Shown: positions 48,923 through 58,874, numbered from the stretch's first letter. The stretch is DNA of 64,000 bases from Novosphingobium resinovorum (GCF_027922145.1 NZ_BSFC01000011.1:434001-498000); one strand, 5' to 3'. The notes: generated by a model from the letters alone, not told the origin. Numbers and translations: made by a program.

Positions 48923-49684
48923 TCAGTTTCCGATCGAATAGGCGACCATCAGGCGCACCGTGGTCTCGATCGGCCGGGGCGCCAGTTCGACCTGCACGGG
49001 CGGCGGTGGCGGAGCGGGCGGCGGCGGCGCAGATGCGCGGGAACCTGCTGCCTGCACGATTTCCGGCTCCATCGCGATTTCACGATAGTCCGAATCCTGC
49101 ACGCGCAGGATTGGCCCCAAACGGGTGCCGGAACCTTCGGCTATGAGCTTTGCCTTGCCTTGTGCGTTCGCCAGAGCGGCCTGCATCGCCTGATCGCGGG
49201 CAGCGGCGTCGTCGCGCAGCCAGAAGCGCTGCAGCGAGGCATCTAGGCCGCCCATGTGGCCGATCAGGCTCACCAGCGTGCCCGCATCCTTCGGCCGCGA
49301 GGTATCGACCGACACCGGCAACGTCGCGATGTAGCCGATGATCGCGCAGGCCCCGGTCGAGAGCCGCTGTTGCCCATAGGGGCTGGCATCGCACTCCTTG
49401 GAGCGCACTTGTGCGAGCGAGAAATTGGATGAACGGAAATCCGCCGCCTTGGGCAGCAGGCCATTGATCGCCGCGCTCATCGCCGCAGCCTGATCCTTCA
49501 GCTTGGTGGCCGCCTCATCGGAGGTCGTACCCTCCCCCCGCAGCGTGAAGTTGATCGTCGCCATGTCGGGCGCCGTCTTCGCTGTGCCGCTGGCCGAGAC
49601 GAGGATCTGCGGCGCCTGCTGTGCTTGCGCCATGGCCACGGAACCCGGTGCGGCTGCCAGTATCGCTAGTGCAAGAACCCGCAT
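48923..49684 (-). CDS. SIMPL-domain (DUF541) exported protein
   Basis: 253 residues from ATG 49684, which has GGAG at seven bases and begins a signal peptide (MRVLALAILAAAPGSVAMAQ); ATG 49720 would add twelve Arg-rich residues. The SIMPL domain covers about 25-245: ILVSASGTAKTAPDMATI, a Cys pair (KECDASPYG, TGACAI) that may form a disulfide, and Ala-rich helices AMQAALANAQGKAKLIA. A Pro-rich low-complexity insert (about 210-230) precedes the last strand. Family proteins (E. coli YggE) protect against oxidative stress; the exact role is unknown. Confidence 0.9.
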   Translation of the reverse strand: MRVLALAILAAAPGSVAMAQAQQAPQILVSASGTAKTAPDMATINFTLRGEGTTSDEAATKLKDQAAAMSAAINGLLPKAADFRSSNFSLAQVRSKECDASPYGQQRLSTGACAIIGYIATLPVSVDTSRPKDAGTLVSLIGHMGGLDASLQRFWLRDDAAARDQAMQAALANAQGKAKLIAEGSGTRLGPILRVQDSDYREIAMEPEIVQAAGSRASAPPPPAPPPPPVQVELAPRPIETTVRLMVAYSIGN

Positions 49685-49774
49685 TCCCCGTCTCCGTGCA
49701 AAATTCGATAGCCTGTTCATCAGCTTATCGAATGGTCCGGTGCTCGCAAGCAGCTTTCGTGCTGGTCACAAAGC

Positions 49775-49808
49775 AAAAAGGGCCGCGCTTTCGCGCGACC
49801 CTTTTTTT
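49775..49808 (-). terminator. Intrinsic terminator after pnp
   Basis: AAAGGG-c-CGCGC with loop TTTC and GCGCG-a-CCCTTT, flanked by A-runs on one side and T-runs on the other, so it can work in both directions. It is 24 bp beyond the pnp stop and also ends any plus-strand transcript. Confidence 0.9.
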
Positions 49809-49831
49809 GCGTCCTAAGCGGAGTGTGCCGA

Positions 49832-52135
49832 TCAGTCTTCCTTGAGGAAGGCCGGCATGTGGTTCGGATTGCCACCCTCGCCGCCACCGTCACGGCGCGG
49901 ACCACGGGGACCGCGATCGCCACCGCGACCACCGCCGTCACGGCGCGGGCCACGACGGTCACCGCCGCGATCGCCGCCACCACGCGGGCCACGGTCGCCG
50001 CCTTCACGCGGTTCGCGGGGCGGACGGGTGTCTTCCAGCTCGGCGCCGGTTTCCTGATCGACGACGCGCATCGACAGGCGGACCTTGCCGCGCTGGTCGA
50101 TCTCGAGGACCTTGACGTAGACCTCCTGGCCTTCCTTGACGACGTCGGTGGGCTTTTCCACGCGCTCGTTCTTCATTTCGGAAACGTGGACGAGACCGTC
50201 CTTGCCGCCCATGAAGTTCACGAAGGCGCCGAAGTCGACGATGTTGACGACCTTGCCCTGGTAGACCTTGCCGACTTCCGCTTCCTCGACGATGCCGAGG
50301 ATCCACTTCTTGGCGGCCTCGATCTGCGCGGTGTCCGAGGACGAGATCTTGATGACGCCTTCGTCGTCGATGTCGACCTTGGCGCCGGTCTCGGCGACGA
50401 TCTCGCGGATGACCTTGCCGCCGGTGCCGATGACGTCACGGATCTTCGACTTGTCGATCTGGATCGTCTCGATGCGCGGGGCGTGCGCCGACAGTTCGGT
50501 GCGCGACGAGCCGAGGGCCTTGGTCATCTCGCCCAGGATGTGGGCGCGGCCAGCCTTGGCCTGCTCCAGAGCCTTGGCCATGATCTCGCGCGTGATGCCC
50601 GCGATCTTGATGTCCATCTGCATCGTGGTGATGCCGATTTCGGTGCCCGCGACCTTGAAGTCCATGTCGCCGAGGTGATCTTCGTCACCCAGGATGTCGG
50701 ACAGGACCGCGAAATCCTTGCCTTCCAGGATCAGGCCCATGGCAATGCCCGAGACCGGGCGGACCAGCGGCACGCCGGCGTCCATCATCGACAGCGAACC
50801 GCCGCATACGGTGGCCATCGAGGACGAACCGTTCGACTCGGTGATGTCCGAGAGAACGCGGATCGTGTAGGGGAAGTCTTCCTTGGCGGGCAGCACCGGG
50901 TGCAGCGCGCGCCATGCCAGCTTGCCGTGGCCGACTTCGCGGCGGCCCGGCGCGCCGAAGCGGCCCACTTCACCGACCGAGTAGGGCGGGAAGTTGTAGT
51001 GCAGCATGAACGACGAGTACGACAGGCCTTCGAGGCCGTCGATCATCTGCTCGGCGTCCTTGGTGCCCAGCGTGGTGGTGCAGATCGACTGCGTTTCACC
51101 GCGGGTGAACAGCGCCGAACCGTGGGTACGCGGCAGGAAGCCGACGATCGCCTCGATCGGGCGGACCTGCTCCAGCGTACGACCGTCGATGCGCTTGCCG
51201 TCCTTGAGGATGGCGCCGCGAACGATGTCCGCTTCCAGCTTCTTCATGGTCTTGATCGCGACCATCTGGAGCTGCGGGGTTTCACCCGAGAACGCTTCCT
51301 TGGCCTTGGCGCGCGCGGCGTTGAGGGCGTTGGAGCGGGCCGACTTGTCGGTCAGCTTGTAGGCTGCGGTGACGTCCTTGCCGACGGCCTTCTTGAGCTT
51401 CGCCTTGATGTCGGCAGTGTTGTCCGACAGGTCGATGTCCCAGGGCTCCTTGGCGGCCTTTTCCGCCAGGTCGATGATGAGGTTGACGACCTTCTTGATC
51501 TCGTCATGCGCGAACACGACGGCACCCAGCATCTCTTCCTCGGTCAGCTCCTTGGCTTCCGATTCCACCATCATCACGGCGTCGCCGGTGGCGGCGACGA
51601 CGAGATCGAGGCGGCCGTCGGTGAGAGCAGCGGTCTGCTTCGGGTTCAGCGTGTATTCGCCGTCGACGAAGCCGACGCGCGCGGCGCCGATCGGGCCCAT
51701 GAAGGGCACGCCCGAGATGGTCAGCGCGGCCGAAGCGGCGATCATCGCGACGATGTCGGCCTCGGTCTCGCCGTCATAGCTCAGGACCTGGGCGATGACG
51801 TTGATTTCGTTATAGAAGCCCTCGGGGAACAGCGGGCGGACCGGACGGTCGATCAGGCGGCTGGTCAGCGTTTCCTTTTCGGTCGCGCCGCGCTCACGCT
51901 TGAAGAAGCCACCGGGGATGCGGCCTGCGGCCGAATACTTTTCCTGGTAGTGGACGGTCAGCGGGAAGAAGTCCTGGCCTTCCTTCACCGACTTGGCGGC
52001 GGTCACGGCGCAGAGCACCACGGTCTCGCCGTAGGTTGCGAGGACGGCGCCGTCGGCCTGACGGGCGATGCGGCCGGTTTCGAGGGTGAGGGTCTTGCCG
52101 CCCCACTCCATGCTTACGGTCTTTACGTCGAACAT
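49832..52135 (-). CDS. pnp: Polyribonucleotide nucleotidyltransferase (PNPase)
   Basis: 767 residues from ATG 52135 ([19 protein letters not shown]). Two RNase PH domains (about 10-140 and 335-470) flank a helical domain; a KH domain (about 555-620, [10 protein letters not shown]) and an S1 domain (about 625-695, [20 protein letters not shown]) follow. The last 55 residues are an Arg/Gly/Asp-rich tail (RGG-like repeats) ending PAFLKED, longer than in E. coli, possibly for RNA or degradosome contact. It degrades RNA 3' to 5' with phosphate. Downstream of rpsO as usual, but separated by a rpsO terminator. Confidence 0.97.
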   Translation of the reverse strand: MFDVKTVSMEWGGKTLTLETGRIARQADGAVLATYGETVVLCAVTAAKSVKEGQDFFPLTVHYQEKYSAAGRIPGGFFKRERGATEKETLTSRLIDRPVRPLFPEGFYNEINVIAQVLSYDGETEADIVAMIAASAALTISGVPFMGPIGAARVGFVDGEYTLNPKQTAALTDGRLDLVVAATGDAVMMVESEAKELTEEEMLGAVVFAHDEIKKVVNLIIDLAEKAAKEPWDIDLSDNTADIKAKLKKAVGKDVTAAYKLTDKSARSNALNAARAKAKEAFSGETPQLQMVAIKTMKKLEADIVRGAILKDGKRIDGRTLEQVRPIEAIVGFLPRTHGSALFTRGETQSICTTTLGTKDAEQMIDGLEGLSYSSFMLHYNFPPYSVGEVGRFGAPGRREVGHGKLAWRALHPVLPAKEDFPYTIRVLSDITESNGSSSMATVCGGSLSMMDAGVPLVRPVSGIAMGLILEGKDFAVLSDILGDEDHLGDMDFKVAGTEIGITTMQMDIKIAGITREIMAKALEQAKAGRAHILGEMTKALGSSRTELSAHAPRIETIQIDKSKIRDVIGTGGKVIREIVAETGAKVDIDDEGVIKISSSDTAQIEAAKKWILGIVEEAEVGKVYQGKVVNIVDFGAFVNFMGGKDGLVHVSEMKNERVEKPTDVVKEGQEVYVKVLEIDQRGKVRLSMRVVDQETGAELEDTRPPREPREGGDRGPRGGGDRGGDRRGPRRDGGGRGGDRGPRGPRRDGGGEGGNPNHMPAFLKED

Positions 52136-52306
52136 TTTCGATTTCCTTGACCCGCGCGGCCCTATTGCCATGCGGGGCTTACTGCCGGGGATACCGTCCC
52201 GGTCCGGTGCGGGGCTTTTTCGTCGCCCCTGGGCTGCCTGCGCCGAATTGCGAGGTTGCCCGGAAATTTTGCTGGCGCGCTTTACCACGCCTCATGCTTC
52301 AAATGC

Positions 52307-52330
52307 AAAACGGCCCGCCGAAGCGGGCCG
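52307..52330 (-). terminator. Intrinsic terminator between rpsO and pnp
   Basis: CGGCCCGC, loop TTCG, GCGGGCCG followed by TTTTGC on the minus strand, 11 bp after the rpsO stop. It probably reduces readthrough to pnp. The rest of the 205-bp gap to pnp (52136-52306) shows no gene and should hold the pnp promoter. Confidence 0.88.
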
Positions 52331-52340
52331 TAGCTTGATC

Positions 52341-52610
52341 TTACTTACGCAGACCGAGCTTCTGGATGAGCGAGTTGTAACGCGCCACATCCTTCTTCTT
52401 CAGATAGTCCAGCAGCGAGCGGCGCTTGTTGACCATGGCCAGCAGACCGCGACGCGAGTGGTTATCCTTGTGGTGAGCCTTGAAGTGCTCGGTCAGGTTG
52501 CGGATGCGCTCCGTAAGGATCGCGACCTGGACTTCCGGGCTGCCCGTGTCGCCAGCGACGCGAGCGTTGTCCGTGATGATGTCCTGCTTCTTTTCAGCGG
52601 TAACCGACAT
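52341..52610 (-). CDS. rpsO: 30S ribosomal protein S15
   Basis: 89 residues, the exact family length. Conserved blocks: [60 protein letters not shown] and the C-terminal [12 protein letters not shown]. It binds 16S rRNA at the central domain early in assembly. Five bases after the truB stop, so co-transcribed with truB; followed by a strong terminator. Confidence 0.98.
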   Translation of the reverse strand: MSVTAEKKQDIITDNARVAGDTGSPEVQVAILTERIRNLTEHFKAHHKDNHSRRGLLAMVNKRRSLLDYLKKKDVARYNSLIQKLGLRK

Positions 52611-52615
52611 TTCAT

Positions 52616-53524
52616 TTACTCCGCGACATCGGATAGATTGAACCCCCGAACGACGCGGACCTCGCGGTCCGTAAGCTGTACCAAAGCGACGGGGACGGTG
52701 CCCTCGTACGCGCAGTATAGCCCGTCTTCATGGGGCATTCCGGTAAGAACGCGGCCCTGACGGACCGCCCTTGCCTGCTCCGGGTCGAGGTCGATGGCCG
52801 GGATGTCGTCCAGCCCCGCCTCCAGCGGCAAGAGTATCTGCTCAAGAGGCGCGCCCTTACCGAATTCGTTCAATTTGTCCAGCGAAATCGCGTGGGACAG
52901 GTCGAACGGCCCCGCCTTGGTCCGGCGCAGCATCGTGACCGTGCCGCAACTTCCCAGCGCCTGCGCAATGTCCCGCGCGAGGCTGCGGATATACGTGCCC
53001 TTGGAAACCGTGGCCAGCAGTGTCGCGCCCGCTTCGGGATCGAAATTCAGCAGTTGCAGGTCGAACACGGTCACGCTGCGCGTCTTAAGCTGCACATCCA
53101 CCCCGGCCCGGGCAAGGTCATAGGCGCGTTCGCCATCGACCTTGAGCGCCGAGTAGGCAGGCGGCACCTGCTCGATCGGCCCGGTAAAGCGCGGCAGCAC
53201 CGCCTCCACATCCCCGCGCGAGGGGCGCACGTCGCTGGTCGCGATCACCGCGCCTTCGAGGTCGAGCGTGTCGGTTTCCTCGCCGAACTTCACGGTGAAC
53301 TCATAAGCCTTGGTGGCATCGAGCATCCGGCCCGCCAGCTTGGTCGCCTCGCCCAGCGCCACCGGGAGAATCCCCGTCGCCAGCGGGTCGAGCGTGCCGC
53401 CGTGGCCCACCTTCACCTTCTTGCCGTACCCGGCCTCGCGCAAATTGCGCTTCACCGCCGCCACGGCTTGCGTCGAACCGAGGCCCAGCGGCTTGTCGAG
53501 AATGATCCATCCGTGCGGCATCAT
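52616..53524 (-). CDS. truB: tRNA pseudouridine-55 synthase
   Basis: 302 residues from ATG 53524 (AAGGAAGC upstream; a second ATG follows directly). The catalytic Asp lies in [17 protein letters not shown]; other TruB signatures are [48 protein letters not shown] and [15 protein letters not shown]. It converts U55 of tRNA to pseudouridine. Its start overlaps the DUF2239 stop by ATGA. In the standard order rbfA directly precedes truB; here about 3.9 kb of other genes lie between. Confidence 0.97.
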   Translation of the reverse strand: MMPHGWIILDKPLGLGSTQAVAAVKRNLREAGYGKKVKVGHGGTLDPLATGILPVALGEATKLAGRMLDATKAYEFTVKFGEETDTLDLEGAVIATSDVRPSRGDVEAVLPRFTGPIEQVPPAYSALKVDGERAYDLARAGVDVQLKTRSVTVFDLQLLNFDPEAGATLLATVSKGTYIRSLARDIAQALGSCGTVTMLRRTKAGPFDLSHAISLDKLNEFGKGAPLEQILLPLEAGLDDIPAIDLDPEQARAVRQGRVLTGMPHEDGLYCAYEGTVPVALVQLTDREVRVVRGFNLSDVAE

Positions 53525-54024
53525 GCTTCCTTGGGCCATGCGAGCAACCGCGCATGATCGGCGATCGGGGTGGGCCAGAGCACGCACAAGGCGTCGAAAT
53601 TCTCCCGGTCCCCCGAATAGAGCGCGCGGATCGCCTCTTCGTAGCCCGGACGGTCGCCCGCCATGACGGTGAGGAAGCGGCAGGCGGCGTCGAGACACTC
53701 GCGCTCGCTGCGCCCGGCCCGCATCGCCGCCTCCACCAGCTTGCGCAAGGTGACCGAGGCGCCGCCGGGCTGGCCGGCCAGCCATTCCCAATGGCGCGGC
53801 AGCAACGTGACCTCGCGCGCCTCCACGCCGAGCGAAGGCCGCCCGCGCGGACGCGGTGCGGCGGGTTCGGTCAGGTCGAGATCGACCTGCCGCCCGGTAT
53901 CGTCGTCGAAGGCGAGCAGATCGCTGCTGCGGGCGAGCGGACCGAGATCGCGTAGCGCCTGGGTGAAATCCCCCGGCTGTCCGCGCGCGATCACGTCGTC
54001 CTTGTAGAATACGGTGACGGCCAT
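53521..54024 (-). CDS. DUF2239-family protein
   Basis: 167 residues from ATG 54024 (AAGGAAG five bases upstream). The family pattern is clear: VTVFYKDDVIARGQPGDF, DDDTGRQVDLDL, then GRPSLGVEAREVTLLPRHWEW with GGASVTLRKLVEEA-like and a C-terminal RAGYEEAIRALYSGD-like segment. The second part resembles a ribbon-helix DNA-binding region (LRKLVEAAMR), so it may be a small regulator. Two ACCCGGAT repeats 22 bp apart stand 34-63 bp upstream, compatible with autoregulation. It is translationally coupled to truB. Function unestablished. Confidence 0.85.
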   Translation of the reverse strand: MAVTVFYKDDVIARGQPGDFTQALRDLGPLARSSDLLAFDDDTGRQVDLDLTEPAAPRPRGRPSLGVEAREVTLLPRHWEWLAGQPGGASVTLRKLVEAAMRAGRSERECLDAACRFLTVMAGDRPGYEEAIRALYSGDRENFDALCVLWPTPIADHARLLAWPKEA

Positions 54025-54057
54025 GGGCACTTCCTTTCGGACAGCGCCGCTACATTA

Positions 54058-54087
54058 ACCCGGATGAAATTGTCAATATACCCGGAT
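54058..54087 (-). promoter_or_regulatory. Candidate operator: paired ATCCGGGT repeats around TTGACA
   Basis: Minus strand: ATCCGGGT (54087-54080), TTGACA (54076-54071), ATCCGGGT (54065-54058). The repeats are in the same orientation, 22 bp (two helical turns) apart, and bracket a consensus -35 box. A -10 is not evident at standard spacing. A repressor binding both copies would block the DUF2239-truB-rpsO promoter. Confidence 0.5.
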
Positions 54088-54130
54088 TAAAATTGATCTA
54101 GGCACGCTTTTGACGGGAAGCGGCCGTGTT

Positions 54131-54251
54131 ATCCTCCCTGTTCCGAAGGAATGGGGAGGTGGCAGCCCGCAGGGCTGACGGAGGGGTTTGCCCCCTCCAC
54201 CACCGACTGCGTCGGCGTCCCCCCTCCCCATCGCTGCGCGACAGGGAGGAT
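54131..54251. repeat. Composite inverted-repeat element
   Basis: 121 bp bounded by ATCCTCCCTGT and ACAGGGAGGAT, with internal mirrored pieces GGGGAGGTGG/CCCTCCACC-type and CAGCCCGCAGGGCTG. It fits the dispersed GC-rich palindromes of sphingomonads. The rest of 54025-54285 holds the DUF2239 operator and no gene. Confidence 0.75.
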
Positions 54252-54285
54252 CAGGCAATGTCCGCAATGGGCAGTCCGAATAGCC

Positions 54286-54876
54286 CTACCGCCCCAGCGC
54301 CTCGCTGAAATGGCGGCGACACAGCGCCACGTAGCGGTCGTTGCCGCCGATCTCAGTCTGCGCGCCCTCGCTGACGGCCCGGCCGCCATCATCCACGCGC
54401 AAGTTCATCGACGCCTTGCGCCCACAGTGGCACACCGCCTTGAGCTCGATGAGCGAATCCGCGATCCCCAGCAGGATCGCCGCTCCGGGGAACAGATCGC
54501 CGCGAAAATCGGTGCGCAGGCCGTAGCAGAGGACCGGAATGCCCACCTTGTCGGCGATGTCCGCGCATTGCCACGCCTGCGCAGCGGTGAGGAACTGCGC
54601 TTCGTCCACCAGCACGCAGGACAGCGGCTCCACCGCGTGGGCGGCGCGCACTTGTTCGCACAAGTCGGTCAACGGGCCGAACCGGTGCGCCGAGGCATGC
54701 AGGCCGATGCGGCTTTCGATCGCGTGATCGGCGCCCATATCGGCACTGCGATCGTCTATCGCGGCGGTCCACAGCATCGTCTTCATACCACGCTCACGGT
54801 AGTTGAAGGCCGCCTGCAACAGCGTCGTCGATTTGCCCGCGTTCATGCTGGCGTAGTAGAAATAGAGCTTGGCCAT
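54286..54876 (-). CDS. tdk: Thymidine kinase, type II
   Basis: 196 residues. P-loop in YYASMNAGKSTTLL, DEAQFL (Walker B and catalytic Glu), structural zinc region CHCGRKA with the later CRRH, and the lasso IGGNDRYVALCRRHF. It phosphorylates thymidine to dTMP in the salvage pathway. Full length, single gene between the 121-bp repeat element and a divergent DUF1963 gene. Confidence 0.97.
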   Translation of the reverse strand: MAKLYFYYASMNAGKSTTLLQAAFNYRERGMKTMLWTAAIDDRSADMGADHAIESRIGLHASAHRFGPLTDLCEQVRAAHAVEPLSCVLVDEAQFLTAAQAWQCADIADKVGIPVLCYGLRTDFRGDLFPGAAILLGIADSLIELKAVCHCGRKASMNLRVDDGGRAVSEGAQTEIGGNDRYVALCRRHFSEALGR

Positions 54877-55015
54877 CGGTTGCTGGGGATAACACCGCCC
54901 CGAATGCGGCGCACGGTCTTTCCCGGGCTTCTCCCCGGGTCAATTGCCCTTAACAATCAAGATCGAAGTCCAAGGGAGTGCCGGATGAGGCCGTGGTCAT
55001 GAAGAAGCCGGGCGC

Positions 55016-56599
55016 ATGAAGAAACTGATCGCCGCGCTGGCGGCCTTTGCGCTGCCCGCGCTCCTTGCTGCCTGGCTGGCGCTCGCGCCGCTGGGCGGGC
55101 AGTATGCCTCGCTCGATCCGCTCGCCGAGCGCGTGATCGGCATGCAGGGGCGCAATGCGGCCGTCTTCGCGCTGCTGATGGCCGGGATCGGCCTTGCCGT
55201 GCTGGCCGCGCTGGCGGTGCGCGGCAAACCTGCGGAACGACTGACGTATCAACCGCAAGTCGCACCGCAGCAATTCGGCCGCCGCCGCCGCAAGCTCACC
55301 GCCGAACCGGAGCCGGTTGACGAAGAAAGCCCCGAAGAAGACGCCCTCCCGTTCGAGGAGCCTGTCACCGAAGAGCCTGCGGACGACCCGGAAGCCCCCG
55401 CCCTCCCCCCGCAGCCGACCGTCGCGGCCGCGCCCGTCGTGCTCGTGCGCAAGCAGCGGGAGCGGCGGCGCGACTGGTTCGGCGATGCCAGCTGGCTCGG
55501 CGGCCTGCCGCGCCTCGGCAATGCCGAATGGCCGCGCGACGAAGCGGGGACGCCGCTGCCCTTCGCGGCGCAGATCGACTTGTCCGAACTCGCCGCCGCC
55601 CGCCCGGACATGCCGCTGCCGCGCAGTGGATCGCTGGCGTTCTTCCTCGGCGCGGGTGCAGTCGTCGCCGTGCCGGAGGGCATCCACGACTTCACAGACC
55701 CGCCCGCCGACCTGCCGCCCGCCTATGACGAGGGAGGGCTGCCCTTCCCCACCCGCCATACCCGCCTGACCCGCTGGTTCTTCCCGTTCTGGCCGGTGAG
55801 CCCGGTGGCGCTCGACCCGACCGGCCCGCAGAGCGACGCGGCGCTCGCCGTCCGCCTCGGCGCGGCCTTGCGTGATCATACCTTCTACGCGGCGGGCGTC
55901 GGCGCTCCGGTCGAGGCCCTGTGGTGGCATGCGGTGATCCATTTGTCCGACCGCCTGCACGAGGCGCTCGACGAGGCGCCGCGCCTGCTTTCCCGCCGCC
56001 GTGACGAGATGGCGCGCCAGAACGCGGAAATCGCCCGCCTGCGCACCGATGCGGCCGCGATCCCCTACGCACTGGAAGATGCGCAGGAGATCGCCGAGCA
56101 GATCGAGGGCGAATACGCGCTGCTTCAGGACCAATGCGCCGCGCTGCCCGCTATGGTCGCCGCGCTCGACCAGTTCATCGCCGGGCGCGAGCCGATGAAG
56201 CGCCTGACCACAGACGAACTCGCGGTGGTCGGCGACATCCTCGCCGAGCTGCACGAGAGGTACGGCGAAGTGGTGCAGGCGCACCTGCCCGGCACGCTTG
56301 CCGACCTCGCGACGATCTCGCTGCGCACGATGGTGTCCGGCCCACCCGAAACCCTCGCCGCCGTGCCGGACGCCGTGCTCTCACGGATCAACCGCGAATA
56401 CCGCATGCCGCCCGTCCATCACCACCGGATGCTCGACGCCGAAACCGACGGCAGCGAAGTCCTGCTGCTGCAACTCGGCTACGACGACCTGATGGAGTGG
56501 GCATGGGAGGAAACCGGCGCCTGGCGTTTCCGCATCGGCGCCCAGGCCCTGCTTACCAGAGACTGGCAGGCAGCGACGCTGGCGTTCGAGACGGACTGA
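55016..56599 (+). CDS. Membrane-anchored DUF1963 (YwqG-like) protein
   Basis: 527 residues. Two N-terminal hydrophobic helices (about 5-25 and 44-66) and an acidic Pro/Glu-rich linker (about 95-140) precede a DUF1963-type domain: SWLGGLPRLGNAEWPRDEAG, AAQIDLSEL, SGSLAFFLG. A long helical insertion (about 290-430), with predicted coiled-coil (SRRRDEMARQNAEIARLRTD), interrupts it before the closing region LLQLGYDDLMEWAWEE and TRDWQAATLAFETD. Function unknown in the family; the membrane anchor and coiled-coil are additions here. ATG 55016 sits in the 138-bp gap from the divergent tdk. Confidence 0.85.
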   Translation: MKKLIAALAAFALPALLAAWLALAPLGGQYASLDPLAERVIGMQGRNAAVFALLMAGIGLAVLAALAVRGKPAERLTYQPQVAPQQFGRRRRKLTAEPEPVDEESPEEDALPFEEPVTEEPADDPEAPALPPQPTVAAAPVVLVRKQRERRRDWFGDASWLGGLPRLGNAEWPRDEAGTPLPFAAQIDLSELAAARPDMPLPRSGSLAFFLGAGAVVAVPEGIHDFTDPPADLPPAYDEGGLPFPTRHTRLTRWFFPFWPVSPVALDPTGPQSDAALAVRLGAALRDHTFYAAGVGAPVEALWWHAVIHLSDRLHEALDEAPRLLSRRRDEMARQNAEIARLRTDAAAIPYALEDAQEIAEQIEGEYALLQDQCAALPAMVAALDQFIAGREPMKRLTTDELAVVGDILAELHERYGEVVQAHLPGTLADLATISLRTMVSGPPETLAAVPDAVLSRINREYRMPPVHHHRMLDAETDGSEVLLLQLGYDDLMEWAWEETGAWRFRIGAQALLTRDWQAATLAFETD

Positions 56600-56611
56600 C
56601 AGGCCGGCCGG

Positions 56612-57340
56612 TCAGGACCGCGCCTCGGCCAGCAGCACTTCGGCGAGCGCTTCGGGACGGGTATTCATGACCTGATGCCCGGCATCGATGCGGTGCAGTC
56701 GGCGCGCATGAAGCCGGTCGGCGAAGCGCTCCTGCCACGAAGCCGGCAAGGCCATGTCGCGCAAGGCGACGACGTAGCAGGCCGGGATCGCGCGCAAGTG
56801 GTCGTAGCGCCATTCGCTGTAGGCATAGGCGCTCGCCGGCCATCCGTCGTGGCCGAGCTTTCCGAGGAAGGCTGCCGCCTCGCCCTCCTCCATGTCGTTG
56901 CAGAACATGGTTGCGTAGCGCTCGGCTTCGGACCCGGATGGATAGCCGACTTCCTCGACACTCGACCCGCGCGGCCCGCGCCCCATCTGATCGAGCGTCG
57001 TCAGGCCCGGCAGGGGCGCCGAACAGGTGACGTAGGCCAGCTTGCCGATGAGGCCGCCGGGCGCAAGGTCAGCCATGTGCGGGATCGTCATGCCTGCCTG
57101 TGAATGGCCCACCAGCATGACCCCGCGCAGCCCGGAGGCGAGGATGTCGCCGATCAGTTCGCGCGTTGTGTCGGCGAAGGCATAGGCGGCGTTATCCACG
57201 CCGCGCTTCGCGCCGCAACCGGGTGCATCCAGCGCAAGGCAGCGCACTGCCCCGCCAGACTGACGCCCGACCGCCGCGATCGTCTCCTCCCAGACCCAGC
57301 CGCCCTGTCCGCCGCCATGGAGGAACACCATGTCGCGCAT
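56612..57340 (-). CDS. Alpha/beta-fold hydrolase
   Basis: 242 residues from ATG 57340 (GGGAGA upstream); ATG 57358 is possible but lacks a site. The oxyanion loop is MVFLHGGGQGGWVWEE, the nucleophile elbow VGHSQAGMT, with a late acid and the His in IDAGHQVMN. It resembles the plant-esterase-like (MES/salicylate esterase) branch. Cytoplasmic, substrate unknown. It lies convergent with the DUF1963 gene and between rbfA and truB, where it breaks the usual gene order. Confidence 0.9.
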   Translation of the reverse strand: MRDMVFLHGGGQGGWVWEETIAAVGRQSGGAVRCLALDAPGCGAKRGVDNAAYAFADTTRELIGDILASGLRGVMLVGHSQAGMTIPHMADLAPGGLIGKLAYVTCSAPLPGLTTLDQMGRGPRGSSVEEVGYPSGSEAERYATMFCNDMEEGEAAAFLGKLGHDGWPASAYAYSEWRYDHLRAIPACYVVALRDMALPASWQERFADRLHARRLHRIDAGHQVMNTRPEALAEVLLAEARS

Positions 57341-57436
57341 ACCTGCTCTCCCGATCATCGAATTGCGATCAGGGTAGCGGGCCGGGTGAGCGTAGGAAGA
57401 GGCAGCGCCGGGTGATCGTCCCGGCGGTGCGGACTA

Positions 57437-57829
57437 TCAGCCCTCGAGGTCGCGCTTCACGCGCGGGTCGTTGAGCAGTGCGTCGATGCGGCGCGCCTCG
57501 TCGAACGTCTGGTCGGAGCGGAACTGGATCTTGGCCGCGAACTTCAGCTTGAGCCGCTGAGCGACCTCGCGCTGGAAATAGGCGGTGTTGGTTCGCAGCG
57601 CCTTGAGCACTTCCTCCTCGTGCTCGCCCAGCAAGGGCTTCACGAAGACGCTGGCCTGCCGCAGATCGGGCGTCATGCGCACTTCGGTGACGGAGACGGT
57701 ATGCGCGCTCAGCGTTTCGTCGTGGACCTGCTGACGGGCGAGGATCTCGGAAATGACGTGCCGCACCTGCTCACCCACCTTGAGGAGGCGGACGGAGTGC
57801 TGTTCGGGAGTTGTCTGGTTTTTTGCCAT
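57437..57829 (-). CDS. rbfA: 30S ribosome-binding factor A
   Basis: 130 residues from ATG 57829. KH-type fold with the family pattern: [51 protein letters not shown] and the tail [20 protein letters not shown]. It helps mature the 16S 5' end and cold adaptation. Normally just after infB; here about 1.5 kb with a plus-strand gene intervenes, so it likely has its own promoter in 57830-57940. Confidence 0.96.
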   Translation of the reverse strand: MAKNQTTPEQHSVRLLKVGEQVRHVISEILARQQVHDETLSAHTVSVTEVRMTPDLRQASVFVKPLLGEHEEEVLKALRTNTAYFQREVAQRLKLKFAAKIQFRSDQTFDEARRIDALLNDPRVKRDLEG

Positions 57830-57940
57830 CTTGATGCGTCCATGTGGGCCGGGCGCGACAATTTGCAACAAACTGTTACGCCTCCTTGCCCGGTTCCTGG
57901 CGTTATCCCGGATGAAACGTGCCGTCAAAGGAGTCGCACC

Positions 57941-58288
57941 ATGAAAAAGTTCACCGCCGCCCTGCTCAGCGCCGCGCTGCTGGTCCCCAGCATCGCCGCA
58001 GCGCCTGCCATGGCGCAGCCCGCCCACCACGACGATCGTGGAAATCGCGACGATCGCGGCCCGCACAAGACCGTCGTGACGCAGAAGACGACCTACAAGT
58101 CCTTCCGCAAGGGCCAGAAGTTCGATCGGCGCTATGCGCGCAACTATCAGGTCATCGACTATCGCAAGTACCGCAACGTAAAGGCGCCGCCGCGCGGCTA
58201 CCACTACGTACGCTCGGGCAACGACATGCTGCTCGTGGGCATCACAAGCGGTATCGTCGCCTCGGTGCTGGCGGGCCAGTTCCGCTAA
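57941..58288 (+). CDS. RcnB-family small periplasmic protein
   Basis: 115 residues from ATG 57941 (AAGGAG upstream). Signal peptide 1-26 ending AMAQ, then an Asp/Arg/His-rich stretch ([15 protein letters not shown]) and the RcnB core [19 protein letters not shown] with the closing [23 protein letters not shown]. RcnB of E. coli helps nickel/cobalt homeostasis, while sphingomonads carry many paralogues of unclear role. It is transcribed opposite to rbfA and the DUF1697 gene, so it interrupts the infB-rbfA series. Confidence 0.88.
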   Translation: MKKFTAALLSAALLVPSIAAAPAMAQPAHHDDRGNRDDRGPHKTVVTQKTTYKSFRKGQKFDRRYARNYQVIDYRKYRNVKAPPRGYHYVRSGNDMLLVGITSGIVASVLAGQFR

Positions 58289-58337
58289 GGCCGACTGGCG
58301 GGATCAGAGGGCGGGCCGCTCGCGCGGCCCGCCATTT

Positions 58338-58874
58338 TCATGCCATCTTCGCGGCGATCCGCGCGAGCGAGCGCACGTTGCGCGCGGTGCCCCGGCAGCC
58401 GAGACGCCGCTCGATGAAGGCATTGGTGAGCTTGGACTGGCCCGCGCCGTCCACGTAATCGATGTAGAGGCAGCGCGGCCCCATCGCGATCTTCTCCGGC
58501 CCGCGCCCGGCATGGTCGGCCACCAGCTTTTCGAATGCCGACTGATCGGCGTCGCGTTCCAGGAACAGGGTGTGGACGTAATGGTCCTGTCCGATTCCGG
58601 TGAACGGATTGTCCTCCACCGCCGAGCGTACTTCCCCGGCGTTGCGCACGGCGGCGAAGGTGTTCATGTCGAAGCGGTCGAGCATCATGTGCGCGAACAG
58701 GTCTTCCAGGCCATCGGTGGGCCGCTCGTCGAAATCGAACAGGACGTTGCCGCTGGCGACGACGGTTTCGACGTTCTCGAACTCCTCGCGCTCGAAGGCA
58801 TAGCGCAAGTCCGCCATGGTCAGGCGGTTACCGCCCACGTTGATCGAGGCGAAGAAGGCGCAGTAGCGGGTCAT
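58338..58874 (-). CDS. DUF1697-family protein
   Basis: 178 residues from ATG 58874 (MTRYCAFFASINVGGNRLTM). The family pattern is clear: FFASINVGGNRLTMADLR, ETVVASGNVLFD, DHYVHTLFL and the C-terminal KLTNAFIERRLGCRGTARNV. Cytoplasmic, one domain. No experimental function is known to me. It sits downstream of the tiny holin-toxin-like ORF on the same strand. Confidence 0.92.
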   Translation of the reverse strand: MTRYCAFFASINVGGNRLTMADLRYAFEREEFENVETVVASGNVLFDFDERPTDGLEDLFAHMMLDRFDMNTFAAVRNAGEVRSAVEDNPFTGIGQDHYVHTLFLERDADQSAFEKLVADHAGRGPEKIAMGPRCLYIDYVDGAGQSKLTNAFIERRLGCRGTARNVRSLARIAAKMA

